From assembly GCA_902566705.1 (NCBI GenBank), contig CACFJT010000003.1:59286-123285 (forward strand): a DNA stretch of 64,000 nt, in the 5' to 3' direction. Position 1 is the stretch's first letter. The number at the start of each line of letters is the position of its first letter. Positions 9,081 to 18,163 of the stretch are shown here, piece by piece. This stretch comes from an uncultured Pelagibacteraceae bacterium (GTDB lineage Bacteria > Pseudomonadota > Alphaproteobacteria > Pelagibacterales > Pelagibacteraceae). A model generated the notes under the pieces. The model worked only from the letters and a program-made list of their open reading frames with translations. It did not search any database and was not told where the DNA came from. The position numbers and the translations under genes are program-made.

Positions 9081-10033
9081 TGGCAGTTTTACTTATAGCT
9101 GAGCATAATAATAAAGAATTAAGACCATTTACTCTTAATGCAGCTACAGCAGCATCTCAAATTGACTCAGAGGTTCATGCTGTAATTATTGGTCAAGATA
9201 CTGCAGAAGCCACAAAACAATTATCTGAACTACCAGTAGTTAAAAAAATATTAAGTGTTGAAGCAGCTCACTATGAAAACTTCACAGCAGAAAATTTTGC
9301 ACCAGTGATTGTTAAACTTGCTGAAAATTATTCTCATATTGTTTGTTCAGCAAATACATTTGGGAAAAATTTGATGCCAAGGATTGCAGCTCATCTTGAT
9401 ACATCGCAAGTAAGTGACATTATTAAAGTAATATCATCAGATACTTTTTTAAGACCCATTTATGCTGGAAATGCTTTTGCAACGATTAAAAGCAATGATG
9501 TTAAAAAGTGCGTAACAATAAGACCTACCTCTTTTGATCCTTGTGAGAGTACAGGTGGATCAGCCCAAATTGAAAAAGTAGATGCTAGTGAAGAGTTTTC
9601 AAAAACAAAATTTATCAAAAGAGAAGAAATTAAATCTGATCGACCTGAGCTTGGTACAGCCAGAATTGTTGTCTCAGGTGGCAGAGGAATGCAAAGTGGA
9701 GATAATTTTAAATTAATTACAGAAATTGCTGACAAGCTTGGAGCAGCTATCGGAGCTTCAAGAGCTGCAGTAGATGCTGGTTATATAAGTAATGATCATC
9801 AAGTAGGGCAAACAGGAAAAGTTGTTGTCCCAGATTTGTATATTGCTATCGGAATTTCTGGGGCAATTCAGCACTTAGCTGGAATGAAGGAAAGTAAAGT
9901 TATTGTTGCAATAAATAAAGATGGTGAAGCACCAATTTTTAGTGTAGCAGATTATGGTCTTGAGGCAGATTTATTTGAAGCAATACCTCAGTTCATGGAA
10001 GAGCTGAACAAATTAAACACTATACAAAAATAA
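9080..10033 (+). CDS. etfA: Electron transfer flavoprotein alpha subunit
   Basis: The 317-residue protein has the N-terminal ETF domain and a C-terminal FAD domain with the diagnostic [33 protein letters not shown] and [12 protein letters not shown] motifs, followed by [16 protein letters not shown]. These hold FAD in the EtfAB dimer. It overlaps etfB by one base and ends 23 bases before the ETF-ubiquinone oxidoreductase gene. Nothing is missing from the family pattern. Confidence 0.97.
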   Translation: MAVLLIAEHNNKELRPFTLNAATAASQIDSEVHAVIIGQDTAEATKQLSELPVVKKILSVEAAHYENFTAENFAPVIVKLAENYSHIVCSANTFGKNLMPRIAAHLDTSQVSDIIKVISSDTFLRPIYAGNAFATIKSNDVKKCVTIRPTSFDPCESTGGSAQIEKVDASEEFSKTKFIKREEIKSDRPELGTARIVVSGGRGMQSGDNFKLITEIADKLGAAIGASRAAVDAGYISNDHQVGQTGKVVVPDLYIAIGISGAIQHLAGMKESKVIVAINKDGEAPIFSVADYGLEADLFEAIPQFMEELNKLNTIQK

Positions 10034-10056
10034 TCCTTACAGTTAAAAACTAGGTT

Positions 10057-11676
10057 ATGTCTAGAGAATCAATGGAATATGATGTTGTAATTGTTGGTGG
10101 TGGTCCATCAGGATTATCAACTGCAATTAAATTAAAACAATTAGATCCAAATTTGAATGTTTGTTTATTAGAAAAGGCATCAGAAATTGGAGCACATATT
10201 TTAAGTGGCAATGTATTTGAAACACGTGCGCTAGATGAATTGTTACCTAATTGGAAAGAACTAAATTCACCAATTAAAACAAAAGTAACTAAAGAAAAAT
10301 TTTTATTTTTAGGAAAAAGTAAATCATTAAGTTGGCCAACTTGGTTACTTCCAGCAGTTCAACAAAATCATAAAAATTATATTATTAGTCTCGCAAATTT
10401 ATGTAGATGGCTCGCCGAACAAGCTGAGACTCTTGGTGTTGAAATTTTTCCAGGATTTCCAGCTAGTGAAATTTTATATAATGAAGATGGATCAGTTAAG
10501 GGTGTAGCCACTCAAGACATGGGTATAGATAAAGAAGGAAATAAAAAAGATAGTTTTGAACCTGGAATTGAACTTACAGGTAAAGTAACTGTTTTTGCAG
10601 AGGGCTGCAGAGGTCATTTAGGAAAACAACTAATTGAAAAATTTGAACTAAGCAAAGGTAAAGATCCTCAGCAATATGGAATTGGATTTAAAGAAATTTG
10701 GGAAATAGAGGATAAAAATCATGAGGAAGGTTTAGTTATGCATACAGCTGGATGGCCGCTAGATAACAATACTTATGGAGGAAGTTTCATGTACCATGCA
10801 GAAAATAAACAAGTTTTTTTAGGCTATGTAATTGGTTTAGATTACAAAAATCCACATTTATCTCCTTATGATGAATTTCAGAGGTTTAAAACACATCCTG
10901 CAATTAAAAAAATTATAGAAGGTGGAAAAAGAATTTCATACGGTGCAAGAGCTTTAATTGAAGGTGGATTTCAGAGTTTACCAAAAATGTTTATGCCTGG
11001 AGCTTTGTTAGTTGGTTGTGACGCTGGAACTTTAAATATGCCAAAAATTAAAGGCTCTCATACTGCGATGAAGAGTGGAATAATTGCTGCTGAAACTATT
11101 AATGAATATATAAAAGAAAACAAAGATTTATCTATTTATGAAGATAAATTCAAAAATAGCTGGTTATATAAAGAACTTTTTGAGGCTCGAAATGTAAAAC
11201 CTAGTTTTAGCTGGGGATTAATTTTAGGAATAATTTTCACAGGTATTGATCAAATTTTATTTAGAGGAAAACTTCCTTTTACACTTAAACATAAACATGC
11301 TGATCATGAAACATTGAAGCCCGCAAATCAAATGCCAAAAATAGATTATCCAAAATATGATAATGTAATAACTTTTGACAAAACAAGTTCAGTTTATCTA
11401 ACGGGAACTAATCATGCGGATAATCAACCAGTTCATTTAAAACTTAAAGATCCTGATTTACCAATAAATTATACTTTAGAAAAATTTGATGAACCTGCTC
11501 AAAGATATTGTCCTGCAGGTGTGTATGAAGTCCAAAAAGAAAATGACGTAAATAAATTTGTTATTAACTCTCAAAATTGTATTCATTGTAAAACTTGCGA
11601 TATTAAAGAACCATCTCAAAATATTACTTGGGTTACTCCAGAGGGTAGTGGTGGTCCGAGATATGGAAATATGTAA
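10057..11676 (+). CDS. Electron transfer flavoprotein-ubiquinone oxidoreductase
   Basis: The 539-residue protein has an N-terminal dinucleotide fold (VVIVGGGPSGLSTA at about residues 10-23). Its C-terminal 4Fe-4S site uses C485, C508, C511 and C514 (RYCPAG, then NCIHCKTCDIKEP), ending with the family's GGPRYGNM. It is a peripheral inner-membrane enzyme that passes electrons from reduced ETF to ubiquinone. Its place after etfBA completes the route from the dehydrogenase at 5899 to the respiratory chain. The gene ends one base before the convergent DUF2237 gene, with no terminator between them. Confidence 0.95.
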   Translation: MSRESMEYDVVIVGGGPSGLSTAIKLKQLDPNLNVCLLEKASEIGAHILSGNVFETRALDELLPNWKELNSPIKTKVTKEKFLFLGKSKSLSWPTWLLPAVQQNHKNYIISLANLCRWLAEQAETLGVEIFPGFPASEILYNEDGSVKGVATQDMGIDKEGNKKDSFEPGIELTGKVTVFAEGCRGHLGKQLIEKFELSKGKDPQQYGIGFKEIWEIEDKNHEEGLVMHTAGWPLDNNTYGGSFMYHAENKQVFLGYVIGLDYKNPHLSPYDEFQRFKTHPAIKKIIEGGKRISYGARALIEGGFQSLPKMFMPGALLVGCDAGTLNMPKIKGSHTAMKSGIIAAETINEYIKENKDLSIYEDKFKNSWLYKELFEARNVKPSFSWGLILGIIFTGIDQILFRGKLPFTLKHKHADHETLKPANQMPKIDYPKYDNVITFDKTSSVYLTGTNHADNQPVHLKLKDPDLPINYTLEKFDEPAQRYCPAGVYEVQKENDVNKFVINSQNCIHCKTCDIKEPSQNITWVTPEGSGGPRYGNM

Positions 11677-11677
11677 A

Positions 11678-12052
11678 TTAGGACAAATCTATTGCAAACT
11701 TTTTTAAAGTTTCAATAGGTACATATTTAAGAGTATTTTCGTGAGTTCTTTTCAAAAATATTGGACATCCTTTACCGGCTTCAACCGCTCTTGCATACCA
11801 ACTAGCACACAAACACCATCCATCTCCATCTTTTAAACCTGAAAACCCAAATTCAGGATGTGGAGTAATTAAATCGTTACCTGCTTCTTTCATCCACTCT
11901 AAGCATTCGGTAGTAACTTTAGCACAAACTGTATGAAGTCCATGATCATTCTCGTCAGTATTACAACAACCATCGCGAAACCATCCCGTTAAAGGATCAT
12001 TTGAACATTCCTCCAAGTCTTCCCCCAAGACATTTTTTTGTTTTTCACTCAT
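11678..12052 (-). CDS. DUF2237 family protein
   Basis: The 124-residue cytoplasmic protein matches the DUF2237 pattern: NVLGEDLEECSNDPLTGWFRDGCCNT, then HTVCAKVTTECLEW, then GDGWCLCASWYARA, with conserved cysteines and tryptophans throughout. The function of the family is not known to me. Its start directly follows the hisI stop on the same strand, so the two are one transcript. The cysteine-rich pattern could suit a metal or redox role, but this is speculation. Confidence 0.85.
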   Translation of the reverse strand: MSEKQKNVLGEDLEECSNDPLTGWFRDGCCNTDENDHGLHTVCAKVTTECLEWMKEAGNDLITPHPEFGFSGLKDGDGWCLCASWYARAVEAGKGCPIFLKRTHENTLKYVPIETLKKFAIDLS

Positions 12053-12520
12053 TTAAATTTTTGTTGGGTTTGGTTGTCCTTTATAAACTTCTTCTGGATC
12101 AAATTTTTTTTCTTTTTCAAGAAATTTCATTTCAACTTTTCTTCCATTATCGATTGGTCCCATTGGAATTGATCTATAAAAACATGATCTATATCCTACA
12201 TGACAGCTAGCACCATCACCTATATCAACTGTTAACCATATAGAGTCTTGATCATCATCAATTCTAATTTCTGTTACTTTTTGGGTAAATCCACTTGTTT
12301 TACCTTTATGCCAAATAGCTTTTCTAGATCTGCTATAATAATGTGCTTCTTTAGTTTCAATTGTTTTTTTGAGAGCTTCTACATTCATGTATCCGTGCAT
12401 TAAAATATCTTTTGTTTTTGAGCACATGGTAATCACAGGAATCAATCCATCATTATCAAACTTGGGTGAGAGAAGATTTCCTTCCTCAATTTCATAGATA
12501 TTTTCTCTTTTTTTGAACAT
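12053..12520 (-). CDS. hisI: Phosphoribosyl-AMP cyclohydrolase
   Basis: HisI opens the purine ring of phosphoribosyl-AMP in histidine synthesis. The 155-residue protein shows MHGYMNVEAL, HYYSRSRKAIWHKG, the Mg site in the D88-D92 region (IDDDQD), and zinc-type cysteines in GDGASCHVGYRSCFYR (C106, C113). HisE is not fused, so phosphoribosyl-ATP pyrophosphatase must be elsewhere. No other histidine gene is adjacent. It is divergent from folE, with a 77-base AT-rich gap that must hold both promoters. Confidence 0.96.
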   Translation of the reverse strand: MFKKRENIYEIEEGNLLSPKFDNDGLIPVITMCSKTKDILMHGYMNVEALKKTIETKEAHYYSRSRKAIWHKGKTSGFTQKVTEIRIDDDQDSIWLTVDIGDGASCHVGYRSCFYRSIPMGPIDNGRKVEMKFLEKEKKFDPEEVYKGQPNPTKI

Positions 12521-12597
12521 ACGGGGTGATTATTTAGCACATATCTAAATATATTAAATATTTTTAAATTGAAGTATTTACTGTATAAAAAGGCGCT

Positions 12598-13218
12598 ATG
12601 AAATTAGTAAAAGACACAGACAACAATAATTTAGTAACAAAAAAAGTTTCCGATAAAGAAGCTGAGGAAGCTATTAGAACAATTTTATCCTGGATGGGAG
12701 AAGATCCCAAAAGAGAGGGACTGCTGGAAACCCCTAAAAGAGTTGTAAAAGCATTTAAAGAATATTTTCAAGGTTATAATGAGGATGCAAAAAAAGTATT
12801 AGATAAAACTTTTGGTGATGTAGAAGGTTATAGTGATATGGTGGTTCAAAAAAATATTTCAGTACAAAGTCACTGCGAACATCACATGGCTCCAATTATA
12901 GGTAAAGCACATGTTGCATATATACCAAATGAAAGAGTTGTTGGATTAAGTAAAATTGCAAGAGTAGTTGAAATATTTTCAAAAAGATTACAAACACAAG
13001 AGAGATTAACCGTACAGATAGCAAACAGCTTAATGGAGGCGTTAGATGCAAAAGGTGTTGCTGTTACAATAGATTCAACTCATCAGTGTATGACTATGAG
13101 GGGTATAAAAAAAGAACAAGCAACAACTGTAACTAATTTTTACTTAGGTCAATTTAAAGAGGATTTGAGTTATCAAAATAGATATTTACGATTTATCAGC
13201 ACTGAGTTAAAAGACTAG
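12598..13218 (+). CDS. folE: GTP cyclohydrolase I
   Basis: FolE converts GTP to dihydroneopterin triphosphate, the first step of folate synthesis. The zinc ligands C93, H96 and C164 are all present with the E. coli spacing (3 and 68), in QSHCEHHMAPI and THQCMTMRG. GLSKIARVVEIFSKRLQTQERLT is the expected core. The 206-residue length is normal. Folate supply fits the folate-dependent demethylase at 5899. The gene is followed at one base distance by the acuI-like gene. Confidence 0.97.
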   Translation: MKLVKDTDNNNLVTKKVSDKEAEEAIRTILSWMGEDPKREGLLETPKRVVKAFKEYFQGYNEDAKKVLDKTFGDVEGYSDMVVQKNISVQSHCEHHMAPIIGKAHVAYIPNERVVGLSKIARVVEIFSKRLQTQERLTVQIANSLMEALDAKGVAVTIDSTHQCMTMRGIKKEQATTVTNFYLGQFKEDLSYQNRYLRFISTELKD

Positions 13219-13219
13219 T

Positions 13220-14221
13220 GTGTCAGACCAATTTAAAGCACTGATTCTTAATCAAGAAGGCGAAAACTTCTCACGTGAAGTTAAATCTATTGATAAAAGT
13301 TTTCTTAAACATGGAAACGTCACTGTAAAAGTAGATTATTCTGACCTTAATTTTAAAGATGGAATGATTTTAAAGAATGGTGGACGATTAGTTAAAGAAT
13401 TTCCACATATTCCAGGGATAGATTTTTCAGGAAAAGTAATTGAAAGTGAAAATTCAAAATTTAAAGAAGGAGATGAGGTAATTTTAACTGGGTTTAGAGT
13501 TGGAGAAATATTTTTTGGAGGATATTCACAAATTGCAAAAGTAAATGCAGATTTTTTAGTTAAAAAACCTGATAGCTTAACAAGTAAACAAGCTATGATT
13601 TTAGGTACAGCAGGTTTTACTTCGTTAATGAGTGCTTTCGCAATTCAAGCGAGGGAAAGTATTTTATTGGGAGAAAAAATAAATGATGTTTTGGTAACAG
13701 GTGCAACAGGAGGAGTTGGAAGTGTAGCAATTATGGCTTTAACTAAAATGGGATACAACGTTTCTGCTGTAACTGGTAAAGACTCAAAATCAGATTATTT
13801 AAAATCATTGGGTGCGAAAAACGTTATAAATAGGGCTGAATTTGACAAAGATCCACGACCAATAGACAAAGGTCTATGGGATGGAGTAGTAGACACAGTT
13901 GGTGGAAAAATTTTGGCAAATGCAATTGCTCAAACAAAATCAAATGGGATAATATCAGTGTGCGGAAATGCAAACAGTAATGAACTTAATACAAATTTAT
14001 TACCGTTTATGTTGAGAGGTATTAAAGTTTGGGGCATGGACTCTGCTAATTGTAGTATAAAAAGAAGAGGTTTCATTTGGGGAGAAGCAAAAAATTTAAT
14101 TGATTTTGATTTATTGGAAAAATCGGTTTTAACAGTAAGTTTGGAGGAATTGATTGAGACTTATCCTAAAATTTTAAAAGGTGAAATTTCTGGAAGAGTA
14201 TTAGTTGATTTAAATAAATAA
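13220..14221 (+). CDS. acuI: AcuI/YhdH-type acryloyl-CoA reductase (MDR oxidoreductase)
   Basis: The GTG start lies two bases after the folE stop. The 333-residue protein is a zinc-free medium-chain reductase with DLNFKDGMILKNGG near the start, the NADP loop GATGGVGSVAIMALTKMGY around residue 160, and LLPFMLRGIKVWGMDSANC plus KRRGFIWGE, which mark the YhdH/AcuI branch. AcuI reduces acryloyl-CoA to propionyl-CoA and detoxifies the acrylate made by DMSP cleavage. That fits the DddP-like gene at the left edge. The LysR gene follows in a one-base overlap. Confidence 0.85.
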   Translation: MSDQFKALILNQEGENFSREVKSIDKSFLKHGNVTVKVDYSDLNFKDGMILKNGGRLVKEFPHIPGIDFSGKVIESENSKFKEGDEVILTGFRVGEIFFGGYSQIAKVNADFLVKKPDSLTSKQAMILGTAGFTSLMSAFAIQARESILLGEKINDVLVTGATGGVGSVAIMALTKMGYNVSAVTGKDSKSDYLKSLGAKNVINRAEFDKDPRPIDKGLWDGVVDTVGGKILANAIAQTKSNGIISVCGNANSNELNTNLLPFMLRGIKVWGMDSANCSIKRRGFIWGEAKNLIDFDLLEKSVLTVSLEELIETYPKILKGEISGRVLVDLNK

Positions 14222-15108
14222 TGGATTGGGATAAATTAAAAATTTTTCATGCTGTAGCTGAAGCAGGTAGCTTCACAAACGCTACTGTTAATTTGAATCT
14301 AAGTCAATCTGCTATAAGTAGACAAATTCAATCTTTAGAACAAGATTTAAAAGTTCAATTATTTGAAAGACATGCAAGAGGATTAACTCTTACAGAAAAT
14401 GGAGAATATGTCTTTAAAACAGCTCACGAAGTTATTACAAAACTTAAAGAAGTTGAAACCTCACTAGGTGATCAAAAAAGTAAACCTTCAGGAAAATTAA
14501 CTATTACAACTGTGAGAAGTTTTGGTACTCACTGGTTAACACCAAGAATTCAAGAATTTATGAGGCTAAATCCAGAAATTGAGATTGAGCTAGTTTTCGA
14601 TGATAAAGAGTTAGATTTAAGTACTCGGCAGGCAGATATTGGAATTTTTATGAGAAGACCAAAACAACTTAATTATATTCAAAAAAAATTAGTTGATATT
14701 AAATATTATATTTATGGGTCAAGTAAATACTTGGAAAAAAACGGTATGCCCAAAACAGTTAATGATTTAAATAAACACAAATTTATTTCATTTGGAAAAG
14801 GAGCACCTTCACCAGTCTACAATCCTGATTGGGCTTTAAAAATTGGAATGCATGATGGAAAGAAAAGAAAATCAATTATGAAAGTAAATAGTGTAAGCGG
14901 GTTATTGTATGGTGTTGAGTCTGGTGTAGGATTAGCTGCACTACCAGAATATTTGGTATCTAATTCTGCAAACATAATCAAAGTCCTACCTAAAGTAGAG
15001 GGACCAATAACTGAGGCACACTTCGTATACCCTCAATCACTCAAAAATACAGCTAGGGTCCAAGCTTTCAGAAACTTCCTATTCAGTAAAATAGGCGACT
15101 GGAAGTAA
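14221..15108 (+). CDS. LysR family transcriptional regulator
   Basis: The 295-residue protein has an N-terminal winged helix-turn-helix (SFTNATVNLNLSQSAISRQIQSLE, residues 17-40), followed by LFERHARGLTLTENG and a periplasmic-binding-protein-like effector domain. It starts in a TAATG overlap with acuI and runs in the same direction, not divergently as many LysR regulators do. It may respond to acrylate or a related acid and act on its own operon; the effector is unknown. It is one of very few regulators in the window. Confidence 0.93.
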   Translation: MDWDKLKIFHAVAEAGSFTNATVNLNLSQSAISRQIQSLEQDLKVQLFERHARGLTLTENGEYVFKTAHEVITKLKEVETSLGDQKSKPSGKLTITTVRSFGTHWLTPRIQEFMRLNPEIEIELVFDDKELDLSTRQADIGIFMRRPKQLNYIQKKLVDIKYYIYGSSKYLEKNGMPKTVNDLNKHKFISFGKGAPSPVYNPDWALKIGMHDGKKRKSIMKVNSVSGLLYGVESGVGLAALPEYLVSNSANIIKVLPKVEGPITEAHFVYPQSLKNTARVQAFRNFLFSKIGDWK

Positions 15109-15164
15109 GAATTTAGCAAAAACATATCCAAATAATACTTGTAAATTGCGACATTATATGCGAT

Positions 15165-15201
15165 TGATAATCATTCGCATTGAGAATAATTCTCATTCGC
15201 A
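15165..15201 (+). promoter_or_regulatory. Tandem Fur-box operators upstream of the ferric iron transporter
   Basis: At 15181-15195 TGAGAAT-A-ATTCTCA is a perfect 7-1-7 inverted repeat, differing from the classic Fur 7-1-7 core TGATAAT-N-ATTATCA at one symmetric position. At 15165-15179 TGATAAT-C-ATTCGCA has a perfect left half and a 5/7 right half. The half ATTCGCA is repeated at 15195-15201. The sites end about 30 bases before the binding-protein start at 15230, where a Fur-type repressor would block transcription when iron is plentiful. Whether the organism uses Fur itself or another iron regulator is not visible here. Confidence 0.8.
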
Positions 15202-15229
15202 AACAATTTAGGGTAAAGATAAGGACAAA

Positions 15230-16258
15230 ATGAAAAAAGTAACACTTTTGGCATTATTTGCATCTTTAATAGTTTCATCTTTTGTAACTGCTAATGAGGT
15301 AAATATTTTCAATGCCAGACACTATAAAGCTGATAACGAACTTTATAGCAAATTTACTGAAAAAACTGGAATTAAAGTAAATTTAATAAACGGAAAAGCT
15401 GGTGCATTAGAAAAAAGAATTATAGAGGAGGGTGCTGACTCTTTAGCAGATCTTTATATTACTGCTGACGCAGGTAGATGTGGAGCATTTAAGGCTAAAG
15501 GAATGACACAAAGTGGTCTAGTGTCTCCAACAATTAAATCATCAGTTCCAAAAAGTTTTAGAACTACACACTGGGTTGGAGTAGCTAAAAGAGCTAGAAT
15601 AATTTATTACTCACCAGAGAGAGTAACTGGAGCTGAATTATCAGGACTTACCTACGAAGGCTTAGCTGATCCAAAATGGAAAGGCAGATTAGTAATTAGA
15701 AAATCAAGTAACATTTACAATAAGTCACTGGTAGCTTCATTAATTGAAAATAATGGCAAGAAGTCCGCTGCAGAATGGTCTAAAGGAGTGGTTGCAAATA
15801 TGGCAAGAACACCAAAAGGAAATGATAGAGCCCAAATTATGGCAGTTGCAGCCGGAGAAGCTGATATTGCTGTAGCTAATACATACTACTTAGCACTTAT
15901 GTTATCTGGTAACAAAGGAGCAGAACAACAAGCTGCTGCAAAAAAAGTCAAAGCATTTTTTCCTAATCAAAATGACAGAGGAACACATATGAATATTAGT
16001 TGTGCAGCTTTAGTTAAAGGAGCACCTAATAAAGCAAATGCAATTGCACTTGTAGATTTCTTATTATCACCAGAAGCTCAAGAACATTTTACAAACAATA
16101 CTTTTGAGTTTCCAATGATAGCTGGTGTATCTCCAAATCCATTGGTAGTAAATAATTTAGGATTAGATTTTAAACAAGATCTAACAACTAAAGTTTCAAG
16201 CTACGGAAAAAATCAAGCAGCAGCATTAGAGGTAATGACAGCGGCTGGGTGGAAGTAA
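15230..16258 (+). CDS. fbpA: Ferric iron ABC transporter, periplasmic binding protein (FbpA/FutA type)
   Basis: Residues 1-21 are a signal peptide cut after VTA. The mature protein starts NEVNIFNARHY, whose His and Tyr are the first iron ligands in the FutA group. The later ANTYYLAL carries the tyrosine pair that holds ferric iron. The 342-residue length is normal. It feeds the permease at 16535 and the ATPase at 18153. A purine-rich AAGGA precedes its ATG, and the Fur-type boxes lie just upstream. Confidence 0.93.
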   Translation: MKKVTLLALFASLIVSSFVTANEVNIFNARHYKADNELYSKFTEKTGIKVNLINGKAGALEKRIIEEGADSLADLYITADAGRCGAFKAKGMTQSGLVSPTIKSSVPKSFRTTHWVGVAKRARIIYYSPERVTGAELSGLTYEGLADPKWKGRLVIRKSSNIYNKSLVASLIENNGKKSAAEWSKGVVANMARTPKGNDRAQIMAVAAGEADIAVANTYYLALMLSGNKGAEQQAAAKKVKAFFPNQNDRGTHMNISCAALVKGAPNKANAIALVDFLLSPEAQEHFTNNTFEFPMIAGVSPNPLVVNNLGLDFKQDLTTKVSSYGKNQAAALEVMTAAGWK

Positions 16259-16265
16259 GGAACAA

Positions 16266-16460
16266 GTGAAAAAAAATTTATTTGATTTTAATTTAAGTAT
16301 TTCTCAAAATAACAGTAGTTCACTCGAAGGTCAGATAACTTGTGAACCGTGTTTGTCTGAGTGTGAAAAAATTAAAAAAAAAATAAATAATAGAAAATTA
16401 TCAGAGATCAAAAATAATGATATTGATCGTGTCATTAATGTTTTTGGTTTAAAAGATTAA
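16266..16460 (+). CDS. Small CxxC protein inside the iron-uptake operon
   Basis: The 64-residue soluble product starts with GTG at 16266, seven bases after the binding-protein stop, with TAAGGA placed as a ribosome site. It has no signal peptide or membrane helix. Its only cysteines are C26, C29 and C33 in ITCEPCLSEC, a compact metal-binding or redox arrangement, followed by a lysine-rich helix and an acidic-basic tail. It lies before the hairpin at 16470 and so in the same transcript segment as the abundant binding protein. I recognise no family. A role in iron or Fe-S handling is inference from the operon. Confidence 0.65.
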   Translation: MKKNLFDFNLSISQNNSSSLEGQITCEPCLSECEKIKKKINNRKLSEIKNNDIDRVINVFGLKD

Positions 16461-16469
16461 TTTTCAAAA

Positions 16470-16518
16470 AGTGAACATAATTCAATAGTTATTTACCCTA
16501 CTATTGATTATGTTCACT
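16470..16518 (+). terminator. Long inverted repeat between iron binding-protein segment and permease
   Basis: The left arm 16470-16489 and right arm 16500-16518 pair over 19 base pairs with a single bulged T, around a ten-base loop. No T-run follows, so it is more likely a transcript-stabilising or attenuating hairpin than a simple terminator. It ends 16 bases before the permease ATG. Confidence 0.65.
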
Positions 16519-16534
16519 GAAACAAAAGGGTAAA

Positions 16535-18163
16535 ATGTATTTTAATAAAATAAATATTTGGTTTTTGTTTTCTTTGTTGGTATCAATTTTTGTTGCTATA
16601 CCAATCGTAACCGTATTTACAAGTTTTTTTGAGGATACATCGAATTATTATCAAATTCTAAAAGATACTTTTTTATTTGAATATATTTTTAATTCATTAA
16701 TTTTGCTGGTTGGTGTTTTAGTTTTAACCTTTTTTATTGGAACTAGTACAGCTTATCTAGTCTCTTTTTATAAATTCCCTTTAAGTAATTTTTTTAAATG
16801 GGCTTTGATATTATCTTTTGCAGTACCTCCATACATTTATGCTTATTCTTTAACAGCTTTCTTTGAAAATTATGGAACTTTATATTCGATATTGAAAAAT
16901 GTATTCGGAGAAGCAAATTATAACCAAAGCATCCCAAAGTTTGATGGTTTAATAGGCGCTGTACTTTCGCTATCTTTTTCACTATTTGCTTATGTTTATA
17001 TTCTCTCAAGAGCATCATTTCAGTATCAATCTCAAAATCTAATTGATTTAGGTAGAAATTTAGGATTTTCTAAAATGAAGTCCTTTTATTCTTTAATATT
17101 GCCAGCAGCCAGACCTGCAATCGTTGCAGGTCTTTCTTTGGTAGCGATGGAAACTTTAGCTGAATTTGGAGCAGTTGATTTCTTTTCTATAAATACCTTA
17201 ACTACGGGTATTTACAATTCTTGGATCACTTTTGATGATTTAGCTTTCTCAAACAGGATATCTTTTTTTCTTCTTTTATTCATTTTTGCAGTATTCATTT
17301 TAGAAAATTTATCTAGAAAAAAGGCAAGGTACCATTCAAGTACAAAAGGTGGATTTAAACAAAAAGAAAAAATTCAACTTTCAGGAGCAAAAGCATTTTA
17401 TGCATTTTCATTTTGTTTTGTTGTTTTCTTTTTAAGTTTTTTATTTCCACTAAGTCAAATGTTATATTGGACTTTAAAGTTTCCAGAAAATCTTTTCGAT
17501 ATACCGGTCATTACTTTGACATTAAATACACTTTACTTGGTGTTATTATCGAGTTTAGTTTTAATAACTTTTTCTTTAATTTCTAATTATGGAAATAGAG
17601 TTTCAAAAAATAATACCTTAAATGCTTTGTCTACTTTATCTATCTCAGGTTATGCTATTCCAGGAGTAATCTTAGCTGTAGCTTTTATAACTTTTATAGC
17701 CTGGTTTGATGACAACGTAGTTAAAGCGCTAGGCTTTTTATCTGTTAAAAAAATATTTATTGGTTCTATACTTGGTTTAGTTCTTGTTTATTTTATTAGG
17801 TTCTATTCTTTAGCTTTTAATGGAATAAAATCTGGATACGAAAAAATAAATATTTCAGTTGATGAAAGTTCATACCTACTTGGTTATTCTAAAAAAAAGA
17901 CATTCATGAATATTCATATACCCTTCTTAAGAAAATCTCTGTTATTTGTAGGAATTCTTATTTCCTTAGAAATAATAAGAGAACTACCGATCACCTTGAT
18001 TTTAAGACCTTTTAATTTTGAAACATTCGCTACTACTGCATATATATCTGCCTCCGAAGACTTGCTAGAAGCTGCAGCCGTACCTTCATTATTTTTAATT
18101 CTTATTGCAAGTTTTTTTATAATGCTTACATCTAAATATATTTTGAGGGATAATGAGCAATAG
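16535..18163 (+). CDS. fbpB: Ferric iron ABC transporter, double permease (FbpB type)
   Basis: The 542-residue inner-membrane protein is a fused pair of binding-protein-dependent permease domains with about twelve helices. Each half has an EAA-type ATPase-contact loop: IDLGRNLGFSKMKSFYSLILP near residue 170, and VDESSYLLGYSKKKTFMNIHIP near residue 445. The fused double permease is typical of iron (III) systems of the Fbp/Sfu/Afu group. It follows the hairpin and a GGGTAAA ribosome site, and its last 11 bases overlap the ATPase gene. Confidence 0.92.
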   Translation: MYFNKINIWFLFSLLVSIFVAIPIVTVFTSFFEDTSNYYQILKDTFLFEYIFNSLILLVGVLVLTFFIGTSTAYLVSFYKFPLSNFFKWALILSFAVPPYIYAYSLTAFFENYGTLYSILKNVFGEANYNQSIPKFDGLIGAVLSLSFSLFAYVYILSRASFQYQSQNLIDLGRNLGFSKMKSFYSLILPAARPAIVAGLSLVAMETLAEFGAVDFFSINTLTTGIYNSWITFDDLAFSNRISFFLLLFIFAVFILENLSRKKARYHSSTKGGFKQKEKIQLSGAKAFYAFSFCFVVFFLSFLFPLSQMLYWTLKFPENLFDIPVITLTLNTLYLVLLSSLVLITFSLISNYGNRVSKNNTLNALSTLSISGYAIPGVILAVAFITFIAWFDDNVVKALGFLSVKKIFIGSILGLVLVYFIRFYSLAFNGIKSGYEKINISVDESSYLLGYSKKKTFMNIHIPFLRKSLLFVGILISLEIIRELPITLILRPFNFETFATTAYISASEDLLEAAAVPSLFLILIASFFIMLTSKYILRDNEQ

